Shown here: positions 24,396 through 31,541 of the stretch, in pieces | Layout of the letters: each line of letters opens with the position of its first letter | Numbering within the stretch: position 1 is the first letter of the stretch | DNA from: an uncultured Clostridia bacterium | GTDB lineage: Bacteria > Bacillota > Clostridia > Christensenellales > Aristaeellaceae | DNA length: 64,000 bases | NCBI GenBank assembly: GCA_934647305.1 | Contig: CAKUFI010000006.1 | Coordinates: 1 to 64,000 of the forward strand | Direction of reading: 5' to 3' | Notes under the pieces: generated by a model | Database searches by the model: none | Seen by the model: the letters and a program-made list of their open reading frames with translations, nothing else | What the model was told of the DNA's origin: nothing | Program-made: the position numbers and the translations under genes

Positions 24396-24944
24396 ATGAA
24401 GCGCCTGAAAAAGATCCTCAAGATTCTGCTGCTCGTCATCCTGATTCCAATCGTTCTCGTGTTCGCCGTTGCGGTGATTCAGGTTATCTGTGAGGGCGGG
24501 ACGACTGCGCCGCAGGTCACTGACGCGCCGATCTACACCTTCGCGCCCACTCAGATCGACCAGCCAACCGACCAGCTGACAGACGCGCCGACCCCAACTG
24601 CCGCGCCCGCTCCGGTTCGGGCAACCGCCCCGACCCAAGCGGCAACCCGGAAGCCCACTGACGCGCCCACTCAGGCAGCGACCGTTGCGCCCACTCAGGC
24701 ACCCACCGCCGCGCCGACCAAGGCGCCGACCGCCGTGCCAACTCAGGCACCCACCGCCGCGCCGACCAAAGCGCCTGAACCCGAAATCACCACGCCCTAC
24801 GTCGGCAACGCCAACTCGAAGGTCTTCCACAGCGCGGGCTGCAGCTCGGTCCGAGACATGAAGGCAAAAAACCGCGTGCCCCTGTCCAGCCGGGAATCAG
24901 CCATCGAAAAAGGCTACAAGCCCTGCCAGCGCTGCAATCCCTGA
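24396..24944 (+). CDS. Secreted or anchored protein with PT-rich linker and zinc-motif domain
   Basis: This 182-residue protein has an N-terminal membrane segment (LKKILKILLLVILIPIVLVF), a low-complexity linker of about 85 residues built from APTQ, APTK and TAAP units, and a C-terminal domain of about 45 residues. The domain reads YVGNANSKVFHSAGCSSVRD, then NRVPLSS and YKPCQRCNP. This resembles the Ada-like metal-binding module often found at the end of secreted nucleases and surface proteins, with His, Cys and a CxxC pair as possible ligands. No catalytic domain is present. It ends two bases before the convergent TIGR00300 gene. The function is not known. Confidence 0.8.
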   Translation: MKRLKKILKILLLVILIPIVLVFAVAVIQVICEGGTTAPQVTDAPIYTFAPTQIDQPTDQLTDAPTPTAAPAPVRATAPTQAATRKPTDAPTQAATVAPTQAPTAAPTKAPTAVPTQAPTAAPTKAPEPEITTPYVGNANSKVFHSAGCSSVRDMKAKNRVPLSSRESAIEKGYKPCQRCNP

Positions 24945-24946
24945 AG

Positions 24947-26038
24947 CTACATCACGCCCAGGCCGCGCGAGATCAGGGTGATGAAGTCCTGCACGTTGGT
25001 CACGATGGTGGTGGCGGACAGGCTGCCGCGATCCTGCAGCTTGTTGACCACGAACTCGTCCGCGTCCACGGCGTACAGGTACACGGGGCGCACCGTGCCG
25101 TCCGGCAGCACGCGGAAGCTGGGGGTCATGTTGCCCGCGGCGATGGTGTGCAGCATGGTGGCCAGGCAGATGATCGTCGTGCAGCGCTTAATCAGGCCGC
25201 GCATGGCGCTCTGGCCCTCGTAGGCGCTGCCGATCACCTCGGGCAGCGGGCCGTCGTCGCGGATCGAGCCGGTCAGCACGAAGGGAATACGGTTCTTGAC
25301 AATGCCGTACATGATGCCGTTGTCGATGCAGTAGCGGTCGATGAAGGCGGGAATCGAGCCGCATGCGCGCACGCGGTTGATCACGTCCAGGTGGTTGTAA
25401 TGGCCGTTGGGCTGCGTGCGCTGGGTATAGATGTCCTGGCCAAGCGCCGTGTGCAGCAGGGCGGCCTCGAGATCGTGCGTGGCCAGCGCGTTGCCCGCCA
25501 GCAGGCCGTGGCAGTAGCCGTTGTCGATCAGCGCCTGCATCGCCCGCCGCGCGTCATAGTCGAACGCGAACGCCGGCCCCATCACCCACAGGATGTTGCC
25601 GTGTTCCCGTTCATAGCGCAGCAGGTTCATCAGCCGGTCGTAGTCGCGCGCGTAGGCGGTCTCGCGGCTGCGCCCCTGCCGGAAGACGAACTGGTCGCGA
25701 AGCGCGTCGTCAGGCTGCTCAAAGCCGTGCGCGTGCACGTACACGCCCTCGGAGCCGTCCTCGGTTCGTCCCAGGAACACCCGGTCGCCCGCGCGCAGGT
25801 TGCGGTTTTCCACCACGTCCAGCCGCCCGTTTTCGCGCAGCACCACGCTGGAATCCATGCGGCTCTCCCCGGCCAGCCGCCACTCCCCCTTCACCTTGAA
25901 ATACTCGGGGAACATCGACGTGCTGTGAAAGCCCTCCGGCGCCACGCCGTCCTGCGGCGCGCTCGCGAGGCGCGCGTCGGGCGCTGAGGCAAGGGCGGAA
26001 AAATCCGGGCGGCGGTAGGCGGGCAGTTCAAAGCACAT
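24947..26038 (-). CDS. TIGR00300 family protein (ornithine cyclodeaminase-like)
   Basis: This 363-residue protein matches the TIGR00300 group, related to the C-terminal cyclodeaminase half of cyanobacterial ArgZ/AgrE. Telling stretches are ILWVMGPAFAFDYDARRAMQ, GLLAGNALATHDLEAALL, GHYNHLDVINRVRACGSI and VLTGSIRDDGPLPEVIG. The related enzymes convert ornithine to proline with ammonia release using NAD. The ArgZ N-terminal dihydrolase domain is absent, as in archaeal members. ATG 26038 behind AAGGGGA was preferred to an ATG 15 codons upstream. It stands alone and is convergent with the zinc-motif protein gene. The enzymatic role is inferred from family only. Confidence 0.8.
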   Translation of the reverse strand: MCFELPAYRRPDFSALASAPDARLASAPQDGVAPEGFHSTSMFPEYFKVKGEWRLAGESRMDSSVVLRENGRLDVVENRNLRAGDRVFLGRTEDGSEGVYVHAHGFEQPDDALRDQFVFRQGRSRETAYARDYDRLMNLLRYEREHGNILWVMGPAFAFDYDARRAMQALIDNGYCHGLLAGNALATHDLEAALLHTALGQDIYTQRTQPNGHYNHLDVINRVRACGSIPAFIDRYCIDNGIMYGIVKNRIPFVLTGSIRDDGPLPEVIGSAYEGQSAMRGLIKRCTTIICLATMLHTIAAGNMTPSFRVLPDGTVRPVYLYAVDADEFVVNKLQDRGSLSATTIVTNVQDFITLISRGLGVM

Positions 26039-26184
26039 GTGACATTCCCCTTTTCTCTCTTTTTTGCATGCAGGCATTTGCATTCCTTCACCTAAAGTGC
26101 TTACATGCCTGTTTTTTGCTTGTTTTCTGATGCCTTATCGGAATATGTAATTCATTATATACCACTGTGCCTGAAAAGGCAAGC

Positions 26185-26217
26185 AAAAAAGGCCCCGGAA
26201 AACCGGAACCTTTTCTT
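26185..26217 (-). terminator. Terminator of the Gfo/Idh-isomerase operon
   Basis: On the minus strand AAAGGTTCCGG, a TTTT loop, and CCGGGGCCTTTTTT form a classic intrinsic terminator 12 bases after the dehydrogenase stop. Confidence 0.85.
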
Positions 26218-26228
26218 TTTACAAAGCC

Positions 26229-27275
26229 TTACTTATGCTCGACCTTGACCGGCAGGCCGGTTTCCATCGAACGGTTGCAGGCCATGACGAACTCCATCGT
26301 GCGCACCGCGTCGGCGTAGGGCGAGCGGATCTTGGAGGGGTCGCCGGAGAGCACCGCGTCCACGAAGGTGCGGTCGCACTGCACGCCGCCGTACGCGCCG
26401 TCTTCCTTAATGGTCACGCAGTCCTTTCCGGCCTGCAGGGTGCCGTCGCCCTTGAAGATCAGGCCGTTTTCCGCGTCTTCGTCCTGCTTCACGCCGAAGA
26501 TGTTCACCTTGCCCAGGATGTAGTGCTCCAGGCGGCAGTCCTTGGCGCTGAAGGTGATCTTGCTGTCGAAGGCCTCGCCGGTCTTTGCGTAGCAGCCGGT
26601 GGACAGCGCGCCCAGCGCGCCGTTTTCGAAGCGCACGGAGGTGGTGGACAGATCGTCGGTGTCGTAGTTCACGTGGTCGGTCACGAAGCCGCGCGCGCCC
26701 ATCGTGTAGACCTCGACCGGCTCGCCCATCATGTAGCGCACCATGTCGAAGTTGTGGATGGTCTGCTCGACGATCTGGCCGCCGGAGCGCTTCTTGTCGC
26801 GCCACCACTCGACCTCGGGCACGCCGCCCATGCGCACGCACTCGACGAAGGCGACGCGGTGATTGTCCACGAACGCGCGGGTGTCGTCGACGATCTTGGC
26901 GTAGCGGCACTGCAGGCCGACCGCCGTGATCAGGCGCTTCTTCTGAATCTCGTCGCGGATGCGGTAGGCCAGCTCCATGTCCAGCGCGACCGGCTTCTCG
27001 ATGAACATCGGGATGCCGCGGCGGATGGTCTCAAACTCGATGTCGCCGTGGCAGTAGGGCGGCACGCAGATGAACACCATGTCCGGCTGCACCTCGTCGT
27101 ACATCACGCGGAAGTCGGTGTAGGCCTTGCCGCTGCCCGCGCGCTCCACGAAGCTCTGCGCGCGCTCGGGAATCAGGTCGCAGAAGCCGGCCAGCTCGAT
27201 GTCCTTGTAGTCCAGAAAATGTCCCAGATGATAGGTTCCGATGCCGCCGCAGCCGATCATCGCCAGCTTTTTCAT
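26229..27275 (-). CDS. Gfo/Idh/MocA family oxidoreductase
   Basis: This 348-residue NAD(P)-dependent sugar or inositol dehydrogenase has the Rossmann start KLAMIGCGGIGTYHLGHFLD, FICVPPYCHGDIEFE and the catalytic-lysine motif MFIEKPVALDMELA. The second half is the usual beta-sheet substrate domain (GGQIVEQTIHNFDMVRYMMG with the conserved His). It follows the sugar isomerase/epimerase by 18 bases in one operon. That combination is typical of inositol- or keto-sugar-handling pathways. The exact substrate is not predictable. Confidence 0.93.
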   Translation of the reverse strand: MKKLAMIGCGGIGTYHLGHFLDYKDIELAGFCDLIPERAQSFVERAGSGKAYTDFRVMYDEVQPDMVFICVPPYCHGDIEFETIRRGIPMFIEKPVALDMELAYRIRDEIQKKRLITAVGLQCRYAKIVDDTRAFVDNHRVAFVECVRMGGVPEVEWWRDKKRSGGQIVEQTIHNFDMVRYMMGEPVEVYTMGARGFVTDHVNYDTDDLSTTSVRFENGALGALSTGCYAKTGEAFDSKITFSAKDCRLEHYILGKVNIFGVKQDEDAENGLIFKGDGTLQAGKDCVTIKEDGAYGGVQCDRTFVDAVLSGDPSKIRSPYADAVRTMEFVMACNRSMETGLPVKVEHK

Positions 27276-27293
27276 ATGCGTTTCCTCCTTATA

Positions 27294-28115
27294 TTACATC
27301 GCCAGAATGGTATCCAGCGCCTTGACGGTGCTCTCGTACAGGTACTCGGGTGTCTTGGGCATGGCGGAGAGCTCGGCGGTCAGATAGCCGTCGTAGCCCG
27401 CCTTTTTCAGCGCGGGAATGACCTTTTCCCAGCGGACGCTGCCCTCGAGCAGGTTCACAAAGTGGCCGGCGTTCCAGCCCGCGCGCGCGAAGTCCTTGAC
27501 GTGGATCTTCACGATGCGGCTGCCCAGGACGTCGATCCAGTACTCGGGATAGGACAGCAGCACCACGTTGCCCACGTCGAAGTACGCGCCCAGGTTCTTC
27601 ATGTGCATCTCGTCGATCAGGCCGGCCATCTCCATCGGCGAGAGGAAGAAGTTGTTCCAGACATTCTCAAGGCCGACCTTGACGCCGCCGTTTTCGATGA
27701 GCTCGCGGCAGCTTTCCAGCTGCTCGCGCACGTTCTGCCAGGCCTCGGTGATCGAGCAGTCCTCGCCGATGCCGCCCGGCACCACCAGTATGCCGTCCGC
27801 ACCCAGCGCCCGGGCGCACTCGATCTGCTTCTTCATCAGCACGGGGGCCGGAATTTTGCCGTTTTTCGAGCCCAGCGTGCTGTTGCCCCACTGCGAGCTG
27901 GAAATGCTGCACACCGGCAGGCCGGCCCGCTCGCTCATCTCGCGGATATTCGCCAGCTCCTCGTCGGTCGTCTCCAGGCTCAGCGCGTGATTGCCCGCCC
28001 CGGGCGCGTCCAGGTTGAGCTCGACCGCGTCAAAGCCAGCCTTCTTGAGCGACACGAACATCTCCTCGAAGCCCACCTCGCTGGGCACGCTCCAGGCATT
28101 GAGCGACTTTTTCAT
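27294..28115 (-). CDS. Sugar phosphate isomerase/epimerase (AP_endonuc_2 TIM barrel)
   Basis: This 273-residue xylose-isomerase-like TIM barrel has AFDAVELN-type start (KKAGFDAVELNLDAPG), GLENVWNNFFLSPMEMAGL with the metal-binding Glu, LGAYFDVGNVVLLSYPEYW with the metal Asp, VKIHVKDF with the metal His, and a final GYLTAELS. The metal site is therefore complete. It starts at an ATG nine bases after AAGGAGG. It is the promoter-proximal gene of an operon with the Gfo/Idh dehydrogenase, divergent from the AraC regulator at 28242. It likely isomerises the sugar that the dehydrogenase oxidises. Confidence 0.92.
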   Translation of the reverse strand: MKKSLNAWSVPSEVGFEEMFVSLKKAGFDAVELNLDAPGAGNHALSLETTDEELANIREMSERAGLPVCSISSSQWGNSTLGSKNGKIPAPVLMKKQIECARALGADGILVVPGGIGEDCSITEAWQNVREQLESCRELIENGGVKVGLENVWNNFFLSPMEMAGLIDEMHMKNLGAYFDVGNVVLLSYPEYWIDVLGSRIVKIHVKDFARAGWNAGHFVNLLEGSVRWEKVIPALKKAGYDGYLTAELSAMPKTPEYLYESTVKALDTILAM

Positions 28116-28145
28116 TGCACATCCTCCTTTTTCAGGCCCATGGCC

Positions 28146-28174
28146 TTGCGTATTTTCTGTAAACAGTATATAAT
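28146..28174 (+). promoter_or_regulatory. Promoter of the soluble AraC regulator
   Basis: TTGCGT (28146-28151), 17 bases, TATAAT (28169-28174). The predicted transcription start near 28181 excludes the in-frame ATG at 28182 as a normal start and supports ATG 28242. Confidence 0.7.
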
Positions 28175-28206
28175 ACAATGGATGGCGCGTCTATGGAATA
28201 ACAGTG

Positions 28207-28220
28207 CGTCCATATGGACG
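28207..28220. promoter_or_regulatory. 14-bp palindrome between divergent operons
   Basis: CGTCCATATGGACG is a perfect palindrome about 26 bases into the AraC transcript and upstream of the divergent isomerase gene. It is a candidate operator for a regulator controlling both directions. Confidence 0.45.
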
Positions 28221-28241
28221 AATCGACTGGATGGTGACCGG

Positions 28242-29144
28242 ATGCAAAACGTCAGCTATTACCGCGAGAGCGCGGAGCACGACAACGCCTGCTCGCTTAC
28301 AACCCCGCTTCAGGTGAACTGCTGCGGCGTGGCGGCGCTCTCGCACGCCTTTACCAACCACTCGCCGCAGGGGCGCGAGGACTATTACTTCCTGTATATG
28401 GCAGAAGGGGCACTGAATTTCCACCTGAACGCGCTGCACACGACCCTGCGCGCGGGCGATCTGGTGATTATTCCGCCGCGCACGCCCTATTCCTATTCCC
28501 TGCGCGGGGGAGAAATGGCCTATTACTGGGTGCACTTCACCGGTGCGCAGTGTGACAGTCTGCTTGCCGCGTGCAGTCTGCCGGTATGTACGATCCTGCA
28601 CCCCGGCTCCGACCCGCAGGCGCACGAGCTGCTGGGCGCGCTGCACCGGGCGTTTTACCTGCGCGCCGGGTGCTTCGAGGCGGAGTCGTGCGGCCTGCTC
28701 AGCGTGCTCTTCTCGCGTCTGAGCCGCCTTTTGTCCAGTCAGGCCAGTCCGTCCCGGCTGCAAACCTCGCTCGAGTACATTCACCGCCACTACGCCGAGC
28801 CGCTGACCGTTCAGGCCCTCGCCGCGATGGAGTTCCTCAGCCCCAGCCGCTTTACCGCGCTCTTTCGCCGCCTGATGGGCGCGTCGCCGCAGCAGTACCT
28901 GATCTCCCTGCGCATGCAGACTGCCCGCGAGCTCATCCGCAGCACCGACATGCCCGTCAAGCAGGTCGCCGCCGCCGTCGGCTATCAGGATCAGCTCTAC
29001 TTCTCCCGCCTCTTCCACCGCACCTTCGGCCACTCGCCTGTGGAGGAGCGGGGGGGAACGGGGGGAACGCCGGGGAGGAACGTTCGAGAGGCGGCCTTTC
29101 TGACCGGGCAGTGCCCGGCCCCACTTGCTGCCGCGAACCCATAA
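28242..29144 (+). CDS. AraC family transcriptional regulator with repeat-encoded tail
   Basis: This 300-residue cytoplasmic regulator has an N-terminal cupin-type ligand domain (LHTTLRAGDLVIIPPRTPYS) and two C-terminal helix-turn-helices (LTVQALAAMEFLSPSRFTAL and VKQVAAAVGYQDQLYFSRLF, then FGHSP). The normal family end would be close to HSPVEE. Here about 30 further residues, from RGGTGGTPGRNV onward, are encoded by a repeat element, and the stop lies in it. The ATG at 28242 has only a weak ribosome site but fits the promoter at 28146. The probable target is the divergent isomerase/dehydrogenase operon. Confidence 0.9.
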   Translation: MQNVSYYRESAEHDNACSLTTPLQVNCCGVAALSHAFTNHSPQGREDYYFLYMAEGALNFHLNALHTTLRAGDLVIIPPRTPYSYSLRGGEMAYYWVHFTGAQCDSLLAACSLPVCTILHPGSDPQAHELLGALHRAFYLRAGCFEAESCGLLSVLFSRLSRLLSSQASPSRLQTSLEYIHRHYAEPLTVQALAAMEFLSPSRFTALFRRLMGASPQQYLISLRMQTARELIRSTDMPVKQVAAAVGYQDQLYFSRLFHRTFGHSPVEERGGTGGTPGRNVREAAFLTGQCPAPLAAANP

Positions 29145-29270
29145 GAAATGCACGCGATATCCAGATGTAGGCAGAGCCACTCGGGTTTTCTGCGCCTCCC
29201 CCGGTCCCACCCGGAAAGCACCTGCAAGAAAAATAAAGCAGCATCCTGACCGGCGAGATTTCTACCTATA
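29062..29270 (+). repeat. Composite repeat A/D, about 200 bp
   Basis: GAACGCCGGGGAGGAACGTT, CGAGAGGCGGCCTTTCTG, the palindrome ACCGGGCAGTGCCCGGC, then GCGAACCCATAAGAAATGCA, the right arm TGCGCCTCCCCC and the tail GAAAGCACCTGCAAGAAAAA. From the palindrome to the right arm it is almost identical to 34850-34960. The AraC gene runs into it. Confidence 0.85.
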
Positions 29271-29312
29271 AATAAAAAGGCGAACGCTCTCCCCCATGCC
29301 TGAAAAACGCAG

Positions 29313-29340
29313 CCCCTCCGAAGTACATGCCTCGGAGGGG
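29313..29340. terminator. Terminator-like hairpin between convergent genes
   Basis: CCCCTCCGA pairs perfectly with TCGGAGGGG across ten bases, between the AraC gene and the permease of ABC system 3, which converge. TTCGTT follows. Confidence 0.5.
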
Positions 29341-29400
29341 TTCGTTATACCTGCACAGCAGGCAAGAAGCGCGCTGCGAAAGACGCAAATTGTCCGTCTT

Positions 29401-29467
29401 GCAAGTGTTTTCCGGGAGAGCTCGAGAGGCGCCTTTTTCAAAAAGGCGGCCTCTCGAACGTTCCCCA
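29401..29467 (-). repeat. Palindromic repeat A with changed inner stem
   Basis: On the minus strand GGAACGTTCGAGAGG, inner stem GCCGCCTTTTT/AAAAAGGCGC and CCTCTCGAGCTCTCCCGG. The inner stem GCCTTTTT/AAAAAGGC replaces GGCTTTTCT/AGAAAAGCC of other copies while pairing is kept. It starts six bases after the permease stop codon. Confidence 0.85.
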
Positions 29468-29473
29468 GCCTGG

Positions 29474-30430
29474 CTAGCCTTTGATTGCGCCGATCATGAC
29501 GCCCTTGACGAAGTAGCGCTGCAGGAAGGGGTAGATGACGAGGATCGGGACGGTGGAGATGATGACCATGCAGTACTTGACCAGCTCGCGGTCGAACGCC
29601 TCGGAGGACTGCGCAGTCACGTCCTTGGCCACGGAGGTTTCCTGTTCGGTGATGAGCACCTCGCGCAGGAACATCTGCAGCGGGTAGAGCGCGCGGTTGC
29701 GCATGAACATCAGCGCCGGATACCAGCTGTTCCAGTAGCCCACGCCGTAGTACATCGCGATGACGGCGATGACGGCGGTGGACAGCGGCAGGATGATGCG
29801 AACCAGAATCTGGATTTCGTTCGCGCCGTCGAGCAGCGCGGCCTCCTCGAGCGAATCGGGGATGCCCTGGAAGAAGGTGCGCATGATAATCAGGTTGTAG
29901 CTGCTGACCAGGTAGGGCAGCACGAACGACCAGGGCGTGTCGTAGATGCCCACCCAGCGCACGACGAAGAACATCGGGATGATGCCGCCTGAGAAGAACA
30001 TGGTGACCATGATCATCTTCATGGCGACGTTGCGGATGTAGAAGTACTTGCGGGAGACGCAGAACGCACCCATCGTGGTGACGGCCAGGCTCAGGAAGGT
30101 GCCGCCGAGGACGTAGCCCACCGTGTTGCGGAAGCCGATCGGGATGCCGACGTTCTGGAAGGCCATCTTATAGCCGTGCAGCGTGTACGGCTTGATGGGC
30201 AGCAGAAGCGGCTCGGTGTTGGACAGGATGGCCTTCGCGTCCGAGAAGGAGGCGACCAGGCAGTAATACAGCGGGTACACCGACAGGATCATAAACGCGG
30301 TCATGATGACGTAGATCAGGACGTTGACGACCTTGTCGCTCATGGGTTCCTTGATGCGGTTTTCCTTGGGCACGTGCCGGGAGTGGTCGTGACGGTTGAT
30401 CTTGCTGTAGCTCAGTTTTTTGTCTGCCAT
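29474..30430 (-). CDS. Sugar ABC transporter permease (YtcP type)
   Basis: This 318-residue membrane permease has a polar N-terminus of about 40 residues, then six hydrophobic segments beginning LIYVIMTAFMILSVYPLYYC. Its EAA loop LEEAALLDGANEIQILVRII is followed by LPLSTAV, and it ends FVKGVMIGAIKG as usual for the family. It follows the LplB-type permease by 15 bases in ABC operon 3. It is separate from the permeases of system 2, with clearly different sequence. No ATPase gene is nearby. Confidence 0.94.
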   Translation of the reverse strand: MADKKLSYSKINRHDHSRHVPKENRIKEPMSDKVVNVLIYVIMTAFMILSVYPLYYCLVASFSDAKAILSNTEPLLLPIKPYTLHGYKMAFQNVGIPIGFRNTVGYVLGGTFLSLAVTTMGAFCVSRKYFYIRNVAMKMIMVTMFFSGGIIPMFFVVRWVGIYDTPWSFVLPYLVSSYNLIIMRTFFQGIPDSLEEAALLDGANEIQILVRIILPLSTAVIAVIAMYYGVGYWNSWYPALMFMRNRALYPLQMFLREVLITEQETSVAKDVTAQSSEAFDRELVKYCMVIISTVPILVIYPFLQRYFVKGVMIGAIKG

Positions 30431-30445
30431 ACCCTTCGCGCCTCC

Positions 30446-31408
30446 TTACCACAGGCTGCTCTCGCTGACGCGGCGGGAAAGCGCGTTGGCGGAAAGCAGC
30501 AGAATCACGTTGATGACCGAGTTCATCAGGCCGACGGCGGTCGAGTAGGAGTACTGCATCTTGACCAGACCGGTGCGGTAGACGTAGGTGGAGATGACGT
30601 CGGCGGTCTCGAAGATCATCTCGTTGTACAGAAGGAAGATGCGATCCCAGCCCAGGCTCATCAGGTTGCCGATGCGCAGGATGAGCAGGATGACGATGGT
30701 GGGCGCGATGCCGGGCAGGGTCACGTGCCACATCTGCTGCCAGCGGCCCGCGCCGTCGACCTTGGCGGCCTCATAGAGTGAGGCGTCGATGCTGGTCAGG
30801 GCAGCGAAGAAGATGATCGACTCCCAGCCCAGCTCTTGCCAGATGTTCATGAGGATGTAGAGCGGCTGGAAATACTTGGGGACGGAGAACAGGTTGGTCT
30901 GCCTGACACCGAACGTGCCCAGCATGCGGGTCAGTATGCCGTTCGAGCGGCAGAAAATCAGCATCAGGGAGCAGACGACGACGGTGGAAACAAAGTGAGG
31001 CATATACGTAACCGTCTGAACCACTTTACGGAACGCGACGGATTTACATTCGTTCAGCAGAAGCGCGAAGAGAATCGGGAGTGGGAAGGCGAAGATCAGC
31101 ATGCCCAGGTTGATGCTCAGGGTGTTGCGGATCAGCCGCCAGAGGAACGTGCTGCTCAGGAAGGTCTTAAACTGCAGAAGACCGACCCATTCGCTGCCGA
31201 AGATGCCCTTCATGGGCTTGAAATCCTTGAAGGCGATGATGACGCCATACATCGGCCAGTAGTGGAAGATGACGTAGTAGACGAAAACCGGGAGGAACAG
31301 AAGATAGAGATAGGGGTGTGCCTTGATGTTGCGGCCCAGCTGCTTAAAGACGCTGGGGCTCTTGTATCCGGGGCGAATCGTAGAGCCTGCCGTTTTCTTT
31401 TGGCTCAT
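30446..31408 (-). CDS. Sugar ABC transporter permease (LplB type)
   Basis: This 320-residue membrane protein has a first segment YLYLLFLPVFVYYVIFHYWP and the family motif GVIIAFKDFKPMKGIFG. Its EAA loop is LYEAAKVDGAGRWQQMWHVT followed by LPGIAPT, and it ends RRVSESSLW. ATG 31408 follows AGGAGG by seven bases; an in-frame ATG seven codons upstream was not used. It is the second gene of ABC operon 3, with a terminator-like hairpin between it and the binding-protein gene. Confidence 0.94.
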   Translation of the reverse strand: MSQKKTAGSTIRPGYKSPSVFKQLGRNIKAHPYLYLLFLPVFVYYVIFHYWPMYGVIIAFKDFKPMKGIFGSEWVGLLQFKTFLSSTFLWRLIRNTLSINLGMLIFAFPLPILFALLLNECKSVAFRKVVQTVTYMPHFVSTVVVCSLMLIFCRSNGILTRMLGTFGVRQTNLFSVPKYFQPLYILMNIWQELGWESIIFFAALTSIDASLYEAAKVDGAGRWQQMWHVTLPGIAPTIVILLILRIGNLMSLGWDRIFLLYNEMIFETADVISTYVYRTGLVKMQYSYSTAVGLMNSVINVILLLSANALSRRVSESSLW

Positions 31409-31462
31409 GTTCAGACCTCCTGCCTGCATAATACCATTCTCAAGTAGGTTTCACGAAAGAAA

Positions 31463-31491
31463 CGGGTTCGGCCCGACGAGAGCCGAACCCG
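31463..31491 (-). terminator. Hairpin between binding protein 3 and its permeases
   Basis: CGGGTTCGGC pairs perfectly with GCCGAACCCG across nine bases, and CGTTTCTTTC follows on the minus strand, about 50 bases after the binding-protein stop. It is likely a partial terminator inside the operon. Confidence 0.75.
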
Positions 31492-31541
31492 CTTTTCTTA
31501 CCTGTTACAGGTTCTCAGCAACGGACGCTGTGCTTTGCGCC

